Made by a program: the position numbers and the translations under genes | The notes under the pieces: generated by a model | The model's input: only the letters and a program-made list of their open reading frames with translations | The model's database searches: none | Told to the model about the DNA's origin: nothing | Part shown: positions 1 through 10,719 of the stretch, one piece after another | How the letters are laid out: each line of letters opens with the position of its first letter | Numbering within the stretch: the stretch's first letter is position 1 | DNA from: Rhinopithecus roxellana | Lineage: Eukaryota > Chordata > Mammalia > Primates > Cercopithecidae | Assembly (NCBI RefSeq): GCF_007565055.1 | Contig: NC_044560.1 | Location: forward strand, 44,473,030-44,537,029 | Direction of reading: 5' to 3' | Length of the DNA: 64,000 bases

Positions 1-792
1 ATAGTCCCCAGTGATCCCCAGTTCCTGATATTTACGCCCTTGTGCAGTCCCCTCTTGCACTGAATAGGTGTGACTTTGTAATCAATAGAATATTCCAGAA
101 ATAATGGACCTCTAAGGATAGGCCATAAAAGATATTGCAGCCTCTTTCTTGGCCTCCTGGATCATTTGCTCTGAGGGAAGCAAGTTGCTACATCATGAGG
201 CTTCTCAAGCAACCTTAAGAAGAGCACCTACCAACAACCCTGTGAGTGAGCCATCTACAGACAGACTCTCCAGTCCCAGCAAAGTCTCGAGATGTCTTAG
301 TCCTGGCCAACATCTTGACTACAACCTTATGAGAGACCCAAAACAGAACCACTGATTTAAATTGCTCTCAAAGGCTTGACCCACATAAACTGCATGAAAT
401 AATAAATATCTTTTTATTTATTCTACTTATTTATTTATTTTTGGAGAAGGAGTATCACTCTTGTTGCCCAGGCTGGAGTGCAGTGGCGTAATCTCAGCTG
501 ACTGCAACCTCCGCCTCCCGGGTTCAAGCCATTTTCCTGCCTCAGCCTCCCAAGTAGCTGGGATTACAGGCATGCGCCACCACGCCCAGCTAATTTTATA
601 TTTTTAGTAGAGACATGGTTTCTCTATGTTGGTTAGGTTGATCTAGAACTTCCAACCTCAGGTGATCTGCCCACCTCAGCCTCCCAAAGTGCTGGGATTC
701 CAGGCATGAACCATTGTGCCCAGTCGATATCTTTAATTTTTTGAAGCTGCAAAGATTTGCAGTCATTTATTATACAGTAATAGATACATAAT
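1..792 (+). mobile_element. MLT1-type (ERVL-MaLR) LTR, split by an Alu, left end cut by the window
   Basis: A non-coding solo LTR fossil. The body shows the usual 3' features: 'CATCTTGACT', 'CTCATGAGAGACCC'-like, 'TGACCCACA.AAACTG' and 'AATAATAAAT', and the terminal motif 'AATAGATACATAAT' resumes after the Alu at 779-792. It is close to the LTR at 27903-28447. The 5' end lies outside the window. The short open frame at 149-355 is chance. MaLR class is firm; MLT1 subgroup is inferred. Confidence 0.7.
414..726 (-). mobile_element. Alu (AluS-like), reverse strand
   Basis: Full Alu in reverse orientation: T/TTTA-rich tail, then 'GGCTGGAGTGCAGTGG' and 'CTCCCAAAGTGCTGGGAT', ending 'GCCCAGTC'. It sits inside the LTR and is bounded by ATATCTTT at 406-413 and 727-734, a probable target-site duplication. 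Many scattered changes point to AluS age. Confidence 0.9.
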
Positions 793-1087
793 TTAAAATC
801 TTTGGGCTACCTCCTCTTTTACCTTTAGTAAATATCTGAGATATATACAATATATACAAGCTTTGTGTTAGTGGTAATGTGAGGGCAACTGAGTTAGATC
901 CAGTGTGGGTGATGTGGGCTGGTGAGAGAGAATAATAAAGCCTGTAATAGAGAATAAGAAAGTCTGTAATAGGGAATGTCAGTAGTTAACAGTGGAAAAG
1001 AAGGCTGTGGCACCTATTGACAGGGCAGTCATGAACCCCTTGAAAAAATACAGGCTACAGAGAACTCCCCCTACTATATAGAAGGGA
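793..1087. other. unassigned sequence
   Basis: No repeat, RNA or coding signal recognised. It contains a local near-duplication 'AGCCTGTAATAGAGAATAAGAAAG/TCTGTAATAGGGAA' around 938-980. Confidence 0.4.
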
Positions 1088-1098
1088 GACTTCAGCAT

Positions 1099-1385
1099 CT
1101 CTTTTTTTGAAACATTTTCTCCACTTTTATTTTATTTTATTTATTTTTTTCTTCTCAAGATTTACTAAATAGTCTGGTATACAGTTGATGTTCAATGGTT
1201 GTTTTTAAAAATTTTATTTTTATTTTAAAGGAATATAAATCATTCTATTACAAAGATACATGCATGCATATGTTCATTGCAGCACTACTCACAATAGCAA
1301 ATACATAGAATCAACCCGAATGCCCATCAGTGATAGACTGGATTAAGAAAATATGGCACATATATATACCATGGAATACTCTGCA
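1099..1385 (+). mobile_element. short L1 ORF2 3'-region fragment with T-rich leader
   Basis: 1226-1385 matches the L1 stretch near the end of ORF2 ('TTCATTGCAGCACTACTCACAATAGC', 'CCCATCAGTGATAGACTGGATTAAG', 'CATGGAATACTCTGCAG', cited in pieces). 1099-1225 is T-rich and unassigned. GACTTCAGCAT flanks the whole block at 1088-1098 and 1386-1396. There is no poly(A) at the right end, so this is not a standard insertion. Confidence 0.7.
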
Positions 1386-1449
1386 GACTTCAGCATTTTT
1401 TAAAAAAGATTTTTGAGAGTACTGAATTTATTCTTTTTTTAATAAAAGA

Positions 1450-1890
1450 GAGTATATCAGTTATCTATTGCTATGGAAGAAACAACTCCAAAGCTCAGTA
1501 ACTTAAAACAAAAATAATTTATTCTGTCTCATAAGTCTGTGATTGGCTAGAATATTCTACTTGTTCTGCTTGGGCTCTCTCGTGCAGATATAGATAACTC
1601 AGCAAGGGTGAGTTGGTCTCACTCAAATGTCCAGGGCCTTATCTAGGATGGTTGGAATGGTGGGGGTGGCTGGGACTGTATCTTCATGTTGTCTTTCATC
1701 TGGGACTTCTTCACAGCATGGTTGTTTCAGCATTTCAAGAGGGTGAGCACGGAAGTCTCATTATATTGCTTCTGTTGAGTTCTGTTGGTCAGTATCAGGC
1801 CACAAGCCCAGCCAAGATACAAGGGGTGAGAGATAGACTCCACTTCTTGATGAGAAGATCTGCAAAGAATTTCTGGCCAATTTTAGTCTA
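1450..1890 (-). mobile_element. ERVL/MaLR-type LTR fossil, reverse strand
   Basis: It opens with 'CAGTTATCTATTGCTATGG' and continues 'AACTCCAAAGCTCAGTAACTTAAAACA', the reverse complement of the 'TTGTTTTAAGCCACTAAGTTTTGGGGT..GCAATAGATAACT' end shared by MLT1-like LTRs. It also has 'GACTCCACTTCTTGATG' downstream. Subfamily is not resolved. The 92-aa frame at 1613-1891 is a by-product of this element. Confidence 0.55.
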
Positions 1891-2230
1891 GTACAGTGAT
1901 AATGATCACTTTTTATAATTCAAGCAATACAGAGGAGCAAAAAAGGAAGGCTATAAATCACCCCAAATTTCATCATCCAAAAATAAGTAATGCTAACATT
2001 TGATGAATGTCATTATTTAAGATATATTCATATGCATTCATGTAAGAAGATGGATGGATGGAATGATAGATGGACAAATGGTTAGGCAGCCAGAAAGTAA
2101 TAACCTTTAAGAGGGGAGAGTCATTTATTTCCTTACCTACATGTTACAGTTTTAGCCAAGATGGATTGACTACTTGCTAAGAAAGATGCGGAAATGAGCT
2201 CTCTTATAATTCTTCTTACCCTTCTTTCCC
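1891..2230. other. unassigned, probably degraded LINE sequence
   Basis: A phrase 'AAATTTCATCATCCAAAAATAAG' and 'GCTAACATTTGATGAATG' resembles 3' regions of old L1s, but not enough to place it. (GATG)n-like bases lie at 2048-2066. Confidence 0.35.
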
Positions 2231-3700
2231 ATCTGTAGATTTATTTTAACCTAGTCATAGTTTACGAATTTATTTTTTGTTTTGTAGTCATAATCCTTCT
2301 GGTTGTTTAAACATAATTCTTTATTTAAATGATTACAATGATCATAGGTGCCTCCTTTATTGTGGCTCCTGCATTTTGGTGGATTTTCGAGTAATGTGCT
2401 GTATCCCTTACGTACTTTTGAGTTTTAGAACATGGAAGTACTTCTGTGTTGCTCTTATCCTTGAATCATCATTTGGCTGGATATAATATTTTTTCTTTCC
2501 CACAGAACATTAGAGACATCATCCCATTGTCTTCTAGCATTCAATGCTACTAGCAATAAAGTAGGATGATTTTTTTTTCTCATTTGTAGACCCGCCACAC
2601 TTGGGCAGGGTGGAGACTTAGGGGATGTCCAAATTCACAGGGAATTCTAGAATTTTTATGACTTCACCAGGAAATGTTTTCATATAACTTGGTCTGTAGC
2701 AGTTTTTTTAGGGATTCCAAAGAATTAAATTTAATTTTTTTCTTTATTTCAGGGAACATGTATTGCATTATATCCCTGACCATTTTTAATGTCTTATTTG
2801 ATAGGTTCTATTATTATCTGAATTATTATCATGTCAGATCTTCATTATCTTTCACATCTATCATTTTCTTCTAGTTATCTTAATCTCTTTGCCTTGTTCT
2901 TTTACATTCATGTTGATGATTTAAAGTGTTTTAATTTTTTTTTTTTTTTTTTTTTTTGAGAAGGAGTCTTGTTCTGTCACCCAGGCTGGAGTGCAGTGGC
3001 ATGATCTTGGCTCACTGCAAGCTCCGCCACCTGGGTTCACACCATTCTCCTGCCTCAGCCTCCCGAGTAGCTGGAACTACAGGCGCCCGCCACCTCGCCG
3101 GGCTATTTTTTTTGTTGTTGTTGTTGTATTTTTTTTTTTAGTAGACACGGGGTTTCACCATGTTGGCCAGGATGGTCTCGATCTCTTGACCTCGTGATCC
3201 ACCTGCCTCGGCCTTCCAAAGTGCTGGGATTACAGGTGTGAGCCACCACACCCAGCCAAAGTGTTTTAATATTATATTAATTTTCTTTTTACTCTTTCTC
3301 TTGTTGGGTTTCTAATGGTATGATTTGGTTTCTTAATCTGTCTACTTAGCTTTGCATTTTCTTCATTTTTTATTGTGTATCGTATTGTCACTGAACTCTT
3401 CTTTTATTAAACTCATAGTCTTATTAAATCCTTTGCTGACATAAAGCACTATGGGACGTTTATTCACATTGTTTGTGTTGTATTTTCTTAAGAATGCTCC
3501 ATATATGTTTTTCTCATTTGCATGGTGTAGTCTTTTGTTCTTTCTTTTTCTTTCTTCTTTCTTTTTTTTTTTTGTGATGTCATATATTTACATACTTACC
3601 ATGATCTTTCTCTCTTTCTTTCCATTTGTGATTTGTCACTCTTCCCATCTTCTCTGGTACCAGTTTCTTTCATTTCTCTGAGCTATAGTATGAGGACTAT
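2231..3700 (-). mobile_element. old L1 (L1M-type), reverse strand, split by an AluY
   Basis: T-rich sequence with reverse-strand L1 phrases: 'TTTGGCTGGATATAATATT' followed by 'CATCATCCCATTGTCTTCTAGCATTCAATG' (in two pieces) and later 'TCATATATGTTTTTCTC'. Heavily mutated. A pyrimidine-rich stretch lies at 3528-3573. Ends are approximate and age is inferred from divergence. Confidence 0.5.
2936..3257 (-). mobile_element. AluY, reverse strand, 13-bp TSD
   Basis: Poly(T) from 2936, then a full Alu ending 'CACACCCAGCC'. AAAGTGTTTTAAT at 2923-2935 recurs at 3258-3270. AluY-type bases include 'CACTGCAAGCTCCGCC' and 'CCTCGTGATCC'. The middle linker has an added (TTG)n stretch at 3111-3127. Confidence 0.95.
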
Positions 3701-5214
3701 GTTTTGCATTCCATCTACTTTGTTGAGGCCTTAAAGGCTCAGGAATCTGGGAATACTAGATTTTGGTAGGGATTGATTATAGCCCTTCTGTGGGACCTAA
3801 GCTCTTTTTTGTTCTGGGATCCCATTAATTCTTCTATACTAGGGTCTCCTTCACCCTGTTAGAGATGTAACCCATTCCAGTGTCCTTTTGAACAATTCTG
3901 CAAAAATAGCACAATCCCTGACAAATAAAATCCTGGTGGCCTTGCCCAACCCATTAATGTCCTAAAGTCATGTCAAAATAGTGAAAATAGAATAACATAA
4001 ACCCCCTGTTTGGGAAGGAAAATATGAAATTAGACATAGAAGGTCTCTCTTCAAGAGTGATAATAGCCTGATATTTTTTTCGTACTTGTAGAATCAGTAA
4101 TCTACAATGAAGAATTCTCTTTAAGGATCAAATCAGCTTTGAGAGAGAATTCTGTAGCGAATTACTTACATAAAATGTCTCTGTTTATAAAGGTACTGTG
4201 CTATAAATTGCCTTTTCTGTGCTGATAAGAAAGCTGAAGACTCTGGAATGTTTAATATCCAGGTTGCGAAACAAAATAACTCACACGGTGACTGGTCAGG
4301 TTGAGGCAAAGCTCTACAGTAACATGAAAAGTAACCATGTATGGTTTTTAATCACAAGTAACAGAGATTTTCCATTGATTTTCTTGATATTTAATGCATA
4401 ATGATAAGGATTTTTTGTTGTCAAGTTATTTTTCTAGAGCTCTCGTTACTCATCTGATACATAATCCCTTAACCTCAATGTTTGAATAGACTTCAAGATT
4501 TTGAGAAATCTTTTATATAATTGCACAAAGTCATGAAGTATGGCTGGTGAAAAAGGTAATGATGGTTCACAAAATGTACATATTATTAATTATTTCAGAT
4601 GTAAAAAATTTGCAATGAATTCATTATGCTTTGTTTACCTCTCTCTTTTGTCATAGCTTTCCAGGTCTTGTTTTCAAACACTAAAAATATCTCAGAATAT
4701 TTTCTTGTGTTGAAACATTAATTTACTCAACTGATTCTCTCGGAGTAGTGGTTTATAACAAGCTAGTTAAAAGTGTTTTTGACAGTTTCTAAACCTAATC
4801 CCAACATGAATCCAAGATGGATCAAAACAGACAGAATGTTTGAAGAGAGAAAAAATGTCACATAAAAGATAGCTTTGATTCCTCTATAATTAAATAGTGC
4901 TATGGATTGAATTAAACACACACTATCCTAAGCTGAAGTTGAGCTCCTTTCTTGTGCTTCAACATCAGCCAGAACCCACTATCTGAGAAAAAGAAATGAA
5001 TAAATGATGTTGTAAAGAAATAGTTAATTCTGTGTTAGCAAATGGGCTTGCCTATGCTTGAGATAAATTGAGCCATGTGAAGTTTGTACTTCTGTCACAA
5101 AATGTGTGTATGTATTCTAGTAGAAGTGAATTTTTAATCAGATTAAACTGTCTGAACAGGTAGTCAGTGTGTGAATTCCCCGCCCCCACCTTTTCTTATG
5201 CTAATGAAGATTTG
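3701..5214. other. unassigned AT-rich sequence
   Basis: No element, RNA gene or coding frame recognised over about 1.5 kb. The only frame (4219-4401, 60 codons) has no recognisable domain. Some older LINE remnants may be hidden here. Confidence 0.4.
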
Positions 5215-5400
5215 GTGTCAGTGACTCTTGGCTTGTGTTCCTGCTAGGCGGTTATTAGTAGTGCGACCGTGGACAAGTTATTTAACCTCTTTTGAGCGTT
5301 GGTGTCCTCAGCTGTAAATGTGTGGTAGTGAGAAATAAAAGAGTTAATATGTATAATAAAAATGCTAGGCAGTTAGCAATATATATGATTGCTATACTAC
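5215..5400 (+). repeat. MIR SINE, forward
   Basis: The conserved MIR core is visible: 'GTGCGACCGTGGACAAGTTATTTAACCTC' (in pieces) followed by 'TCCTCAGCTGTAAATGTG' and 'GAGTTAATATGTATAATA'. MIRs are tRNA-derived SINEs mobilised by L2 early in mammalian evolution. Confidence 0.8.
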
Positions 5401-5879
5401 TGCTGAGTTTCTAGCATATTTTGAAAACATAGGTAATGGTTAGAAGTTGGCAAGGCTGAGGAGTCTGTACATATAAATAAGACATGGATCCTGCCTCAAT
5501 GAGCTTACCATCTGAAAGGTGAGAGAGCAATGGTGACTAGCAGCTAAGAGAGCACATGACAGTCTCCTGTAAAAATGGCAAACTTGTTTACCCAAGTCAG
5601 TGGCTTTTACCCATGGCCAAAGGATCTGCTTGAAATAATAACTATTCTCTCTTCCATGAATAATTTACATAATGATAAAAGACTACTAGATGTGACAAAA
5701 TGGTCAGAGAAGAAGGTGAACACAAAGAGCACATATTGAGGACATAGCAGAGTGGTGGCAAAAGCTATGATAGTTGACATTAAGTGGATGAACATTGACT
5801 TTGTTCTTTGCAGAGTGCATTTGTGAGACTTTGGGCAAATGACATTCTCTTTGGACTTCAACTTTCTAAAATAACGGTA
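5401..5879. other. unassigned sequence
   Basis: 'ATAAATAAGACATGGATCC' and 'CTGCCTCAATGAGCTTACC' at 5475-5513 resemble an old interspersed repeat seen better at 62765-62985. The 84-codon reverse frame at 5607-5861 has no recognised domain. Confidence 0.4.
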
Positions 5880-6225
5880 ATGGGGGTTGGGGGGAGGTAG
5901 CGATGGTTAATGGGTACAAAAAATAGTTAGAAAGAAGAATAAGACCTAGTATTTGGTAGCACAACAGGGTGACTATATTCATAATAATTCAATTGTACAT
6001 TTTAAAACAACTAAAATCATGTAATTGGATTGTTGGTAACACAAAGGATAAACGCTTAAGGGGATGGATATCCCATTTTCCACGATGTGATTATTATGCA
6101 TTGCATGCCTGTATCAAAATATCTCATGTGCCCCACTAATATATACATCTATTATGTACCCAAAAAATTCAAAATTAAAAATTTAGAAAAATAATAAAAA
6201 TTAAAAAATAAAGTAATGATAACAA
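5880..6225 (+). mobile_element. L1 3' UTR fragment, forward
   Basis: It follows the L1MA/L1PB-type 3' end: 'GGTTAATGGGTACAAAAAATAG', 'AGCACAACAGGGTGACTATA', 'GGATGGATATCCCATTTTCC', 'CATTGCATGCCTGTATCAAA', ending in an A-rich tail at 6160-6225. The same 3' end recurs, better preserved, at 21120-21440. Confidence 0.85.
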
Positions 6226-6445
6226 AAAGTTTTTACTGAGTGCTTCCTATGTGCCAAGCATCAGGAGAATCCTCAAGCTGCCTTATTAGATAGGTGCTAT
6301 GATTTTTTCCCTATTTTACATCTGAGAAAATGGAGGCTCAGGGAGGTTAAGTAACTTGCCTAAAATCACGCAACCAGCAAATATTTCTGCTGTTATTTTC
6401 ATGGAGACAGCGTGACTCCCAAATCTGTGTTCCTAATCCAAAAAA
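6226..6445 (-). repeat. MIR SINE, reverse
   Basis: Reverse-strand MIR signature: 'TACTGAGTGCTTCCTATGTG', 'CCCTATTTTACATCTGAGAA', 'GAGGTTAAGTAACTTGCCTA' and 'GTGACTCCCAAATCTGTG'. Nearly full length. Confidence 0.9.
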
Positions 6446-6522
6446 CATAAATTTGAAGATTTCTTTCCCTTTAAATTTCACATTCTGAATGCAGTGAAAA
6501 TACAACTAACTCAATGATTTTA

Positions 6523-6854
6523 TTTTATTTTATTTTATTTTATTTTATTTTATTTTATTTTTTTTTTTTTTTTGAGACGGAGTCTTGCTCTGCCGCCCAG
6601 GCTGGAGTGCAGGGGCCGGATCTCAGCTCACTGCAAGCTCCGTCTCCCGGGTTCACGCCATTCTCCTGCCTCAGCCTCCCAAGTAGCTGGGACTACAGGC
6701 GCCCGCCATGTCGCCCGGCTAGTTTTTTGTATTTTTAGTAGAGACGGGGTTTCACCATGTTAGCCAGGATGGTCTCGATCTCCTGACCTCGTGATCCGCC
6801 CGTCTCGGCCTCCCAAAGTGCTGGGATTACAGGCTTGAGCCACCGCGCCCAGCC
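6523..6854 (-). mobile_element. young AluYR-type Alu, reverse, (ATTTT)n tail, 12-bp TSD
   Basis: TCAATGATTTTA at 6511-6522 recurs at 6855-6866. The tail is about ten ATTTT pentamers plus poly(T). Variants on this strand ('GGCCGGATCTCAGC', 'GGCTAGTTTTTTG', 'CGTCTCGGCCTCC', 'ACAGGCTTGAGCC') mark the Old World monkey AluYR lineage. The overlapping frames at 6514-6763 are Alu translations. Confidence 0.95.
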
Positions 6855-6866
6855 TCAATGATTTTA

Positions 6867-7229
6867 ATAACAAAAATAGTTTTGGAAATTTTGTTGACCT
6901 AAACAAAAATGAGTCTCAACAGTGGAATGTTTAAACTAGAATCTCTTCTCCTGGTTCTGACCCCTCTGAACTTGGAACCATACTGCTGTCAGGATGGGAT
7001 CTCAGGATGGGTAACTTTGCCTTCAGGTACTTTAAACAATGATTTCTGGTAATTATGTTCATTTGGATTCTCTAAGGCACTAAATTCCTCCCATAGGAAA
7101 AATTTACTTTCTTCTTAAGGTTGTTGAATTACTCACTAGTTCCCTGGCACAAAAATTTACTGAATGATACGCGGGTGACTTTCATGGTCACGTCTTGTTA
7201 TTTAGACTACCATTAATGGAATGTTTCTT
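6867..7229. other. unassigned sequence
   Basis: Unique-looking 360 bp between two AluYR insertions. I see no element, RNA or coding feature. Confidence 0.45.
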
Positions 7230-7245
7230 CCTAGAGAGTATTTTA

Positions 7246-7551
7246 TTTTTTTTATTTTTTTTTTTTTTGAGACGGAGTCTTGCTCTGCTGCCCAGGCTGG
7301 AGTGCAGTGGCCAGCTCTCAGCTCACTGCAAGCTCTGCCTCCCGGGTTCACGCCATTCTCCTGCCTCAGCCTCCCGAGTAGCTGGGACTACAGGCGCCCG
7401 CCTCGTCGCCCGGCTAGTTTTTTGTATTTTTTTAGTAGAGACGGGGTTTCACCGTATTAGCCAGGATGGTCTCGATCTCCTGACCTCGTGATCCGCCCGT
7501 CTCGGCCTCCCAAAGTGCTGGGATTACAGGCTTGAGCCACCGCGCCCGGCC
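7246..7551 (-). mobile_element. young AluYR-type Alu, reverse, 16-bp TSD
   Basis: CCTAGAGAGTATTTTA at 7230-7245 is repeated at 7552-7567. It shares two unusual blocks with the Alu at 58771-59069: 'GCCTCGTCGCCCGGC' and 'GGCCAGCTCTCAGC' here, in complement there. This suggests one sub-branch. Overlapping frames at 7195-7491 are Alu translations. Confidence 0.95.
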
Positions 7552-7567
7552 CCTAGAGAGTATTTTA

Positions 7568-8689
7568 AACGTATCTTTATAAAAGTCCCATTGAGTAGAT
7601 ATTATTAATATTGTCTCTATTTTCAACTGAGCCCCAGGGAGGCTGATTAACAAAGACAACTGAGGTCACAGCTGCTCCCTAAGGAAATTTACGTCTCTGG
7701 AAAATGGTTAAGAGTTGCTTCTAGACTTTCAGTCATGCCAACTGCTTTATCTAACCACCTTCCGCTATGACCACCTCCCCACTGTTGTCTGTATTGAAGG
7801 ACATAGGAAGTACAGGTATATCTGTGATGTCCTATTTGATAGCTTTTCCAGAAATGCGAAGGAAGTAGATAGGTGATGTAAACTCTCATGTAGACCTGCA
7901 TGCACAAACAAGAACAAAAGGGCCATTAAGTGAGGGAGTGGGGAAATAGAATTAAGAATTTAATGAGAAGAAATACAGTTCAAACTATTTGACCCCTTAT
8001 AGACCAAATAGGCAGTTGATTAAAATAATATTAATTTCAACCAATGGATCTGGACTTTTTGTAGACTGTTGAAGTCTCATGAAAACATAAAATGAGTCTG
8101 TTGCACTTTTAAAAGTCTCTATGAGACTTCCTTCAGGCTCTAGGCTCATGATAATGATTGGAATAAAACTGGTTTTGAGTGGAGCTCTTGCTAAACAAAT
8201 GAATGGTGGGAGCTGGAAAGTTACTGAAGGACAGCCAGCTTTTTCTGTAAAACCACACAGCAACACACAAAGCCACAATGGTAAAAATTGCATACATCTG
8301 AGAAGAAGGCATAAACTAGCATGTTACGGGGAAATGAAGGGGGCTTGGGAGAGAGAGGAGGGTCGGAGATTAAAAGAACTCCAGGGATGGAGGCAGAACC
8401 CTAAAAGAAACCAAAGAAAAAATAAAAGTAAATGCTAAACAGCTCCCCTTACAAATGACTTTCATATGCATGGTAAGAAGTGAACTAAAAGAAAACAAAA
8501 CCAAGAGATATAATAGACACATTATGTAACAAGGATTACTAAGGAGGGGCTAAAACCAGAAACAGACTTGGAATAATTTGGATATGGAAAGTTTATGCAA
8601 GAAATAGACACAACAGGCTAGGGGGAATTATGCCAACATGGGTCAAGGCGGATATTGTGTCTGAAGGGAGAAGGAATGTCACATAATAA
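7568..8689. other. unassigned sequence
   Basis: Faint reverse MIR-like bases at 7600-7670 ('TTTTCAACTGAGCCCCAGGG'). The remainder shows no recognisable element. Opposed frames of about 100 codons at 7997-8293 and 8121-8438 overlap one another and have no known domain, so I do not call a gene. Confidence 0.4.
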
Positions 8690-8860
8690 ATAAGTTGGCA
8701 GTGGGACAAAATATGTTTGGATGGAAATAAAAGATAAAAGGAATCTAAGACTAATAGGAAATTATTATAGACCACCTGGGTCAGATAAAAAGGCAGCTCA
8801 GAGTGTTTATGCAGATAAAGATGCCCAAGAAAAATATTGTATGGTCTGGGATAGTAACAT
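8690..8860 (+). mobile_element. L3/CR1-type LINE endonuclease fossil
   Basis: Part of a 133-codon frame (8721-9122) whose first third reads like the CR1/L3 endonuclease: W-M-E-I-K, then a short spacer, then 'NYYRPPGSD'. The YRPP box is the hallmark of the CR1 clade nuclease. Similarity fades after about residue 35. L3 copies predate placental mammals, so a surviving frame is a chance remnant. Ends are approximate; another CR1-clade element is possible. Confidence 0.55.
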
Positions 8861-9507
8861 TAATATCATGTTACAGCGAAGTGATGTATTGGTTACATTT
8901 CTGGAGAAGACAATGGAATCGATTACAGTCCAGTTTTACAAATCCTTTGGAGGTCAGAAACCTAGAAAATGGCTAACAGAGAAGGTTCCAGAACAGTTCA
9001 GGGCAGGCTGTCACCAGACACACATCCATCCCTTCCTTTGTAACATTCAGTGGTGTCAGAGAAGACTTGATGATCTCACTCTTCCTATCACACCACCACC
9101 CTGGTTACCTGCTGCAATTTGACGGTCTCTATTGACCCCGCCCTCATCATCTCAAAGACTTCTTCCAACTCCAGCCCGTCTCGCTCCTACTCGCTTCTTC
9201 AAGTCCAGCTCTTAAATTCATGCAGCACAGTGCCCTCATAAAAACATAATTGGTCTATCCCAGCAGCTTCTGGCCATTTGCCTGGTTACAGGGCTTTGGC
9301 CTGGAGGTTGTAGCCAGACAGCCTTGGAAAATGGGAACCAAAAAGAGACAAAAGCTGAGATTTTGGCCCACTTACCCCTGGACCCTTGAACTGCAGTAAC
9401 GATGACAACAACATCAAGCAAACTGTATTGTTTTTGTGTGCAGTGACAACCTTACTGGCTGCCAGACAAGGTGACCAGAATTTTGAAAATTTTAACAGCA
9501 GGGCTGC
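8861..9507. other. unassigned sequence before Tigger1
   Basis: C-rich stretch at 9080-9220 without a recognised element or CpG clustering. Short reverse frames at 9236-9573 overlap in different phases and are not coding. Confidence 0.4.
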
Positions 9508-10180
9508 TAGAGGCATACCTAAGAGATACTTCCAGTTCAGTTTCAGAACACTGCAGGAAAGTGAATATTGCAATAAAGTGAGTCACAAGAATTTTTGGTT
9601 TCCCAGTGTATATAAAAGTTACGTTTACATAATACTGTAGTATATTAACTGTGAAAAATAATGTCTAAAAAACAATATATATCCCTTAATTTTAAAATAC
9701 TTTATTGCTAAAAAATGCTAATGACCATCTGAACCTTCCGTCAGTTGTAATCTTTTTTGGTGGAGGGTCTTGCCTTGATGTTGATGGCTGCTGAATGATC
9801 AGGGTGATGGTGGCTAAAGGATGGGATAACTGTGACAATTAATACGTTGTTAATAACAATTTTTAATAAAAATAATACAGCAATTCAGTTTGCCAGATCA
9901 AACGACTTTCCCTTTCATGAAATATTTATCTGTAGCATGTGGTGCTGTTTGATAGCATTCTACCCTCAGTGCAACTTCTTTCAAAACTGGAGTCAGTTCT
10001 CTTAAACCCTAATGCTGCTTTATCACCTAAGTTTATGTAGTATTCTAAAACCCTTGTTGTCATTGTACGAATGTTTCAATGTTTACAGCATCTTCACCAG
10101 GAGTAGATTCCATCTCAAGAAACCACTTGCTTTGCTCATCCATAGGGAGCAACTCCTCATCTCTTTACGGTTTTTCTTCT

Positions 10181-10486
10181 TTGGTTTTTTTTTTTTTTTT
10201 TTTTTTTAGATAGAGTCTCACTCTGTCACCCAGGCTGGAGTGCAGTGGTGCGATCTTAGCTCACAGCAACCTTGCCTCCCGGATTCAAGTGATTCTCCTG
10301 CCTCAGCTTCCCGAGTAGCTGGGATTACAGGTGCCTGCCACCACACCCAGCTAATTTTTTTTTTTTTTTTTTTTTGTATTTTTAGTAGAGACGGGGTTTC
10401 ACCATGTTGGCCAGGCTGGATCTTGAACTCCTGACCTCGTGATCCGCCCGCCTCAGCTACCCAAAGTGCTGGGATTACAGGTGTAA
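10181..10486 (-). mobile_element. Alu (AluS-like), reverse, 5'-truncated, in Tigger1
   Basis: Poly(T) from 10183, full right arm, long T tract in the middle linker (10357-10375), and a break at 'GGGATTACAGGTGTAA', which loses the final 'GCCACC..GGCC' bases. Tigger1 text resumes at 'GTTTTATCGTGAGATTGC'. Short flanking GTTTT only. Confidence 0.9.
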
Positions 10487-10719
10487 GTTTTATCGTGAGA
10501 TTGCAGCAGTTTAGCCTCATCTTCAAGCTCCACTTATAATTCTATTTGTTTTGCTATGTTCACCACATCTATAATTACTTGCTCCACTGAAGTCTTGAGC
10601 CTCTTGAAGTCATCCGTGAGGGTTGGAATCAGCTTCTTCCAAACTCCTGCTAATGTTCACATTTTGAACTCCTCCCATGAATCCTAAATGTTCTTAATGG
10701 CATCAAGAATGGTGAATCT

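Noticed and set aside
6514..7491. Proline- and serine-rich frames
   Set aside because: Typical Alu reverse-strand translations; the same peptides recur at 2956, 30350, 46728, 58863 and 60740.
7997..8438. 98- and 105-codon opposed frames
   Set aside because: They overlap on opposite strands, have no known domain and no initiation or splice context.
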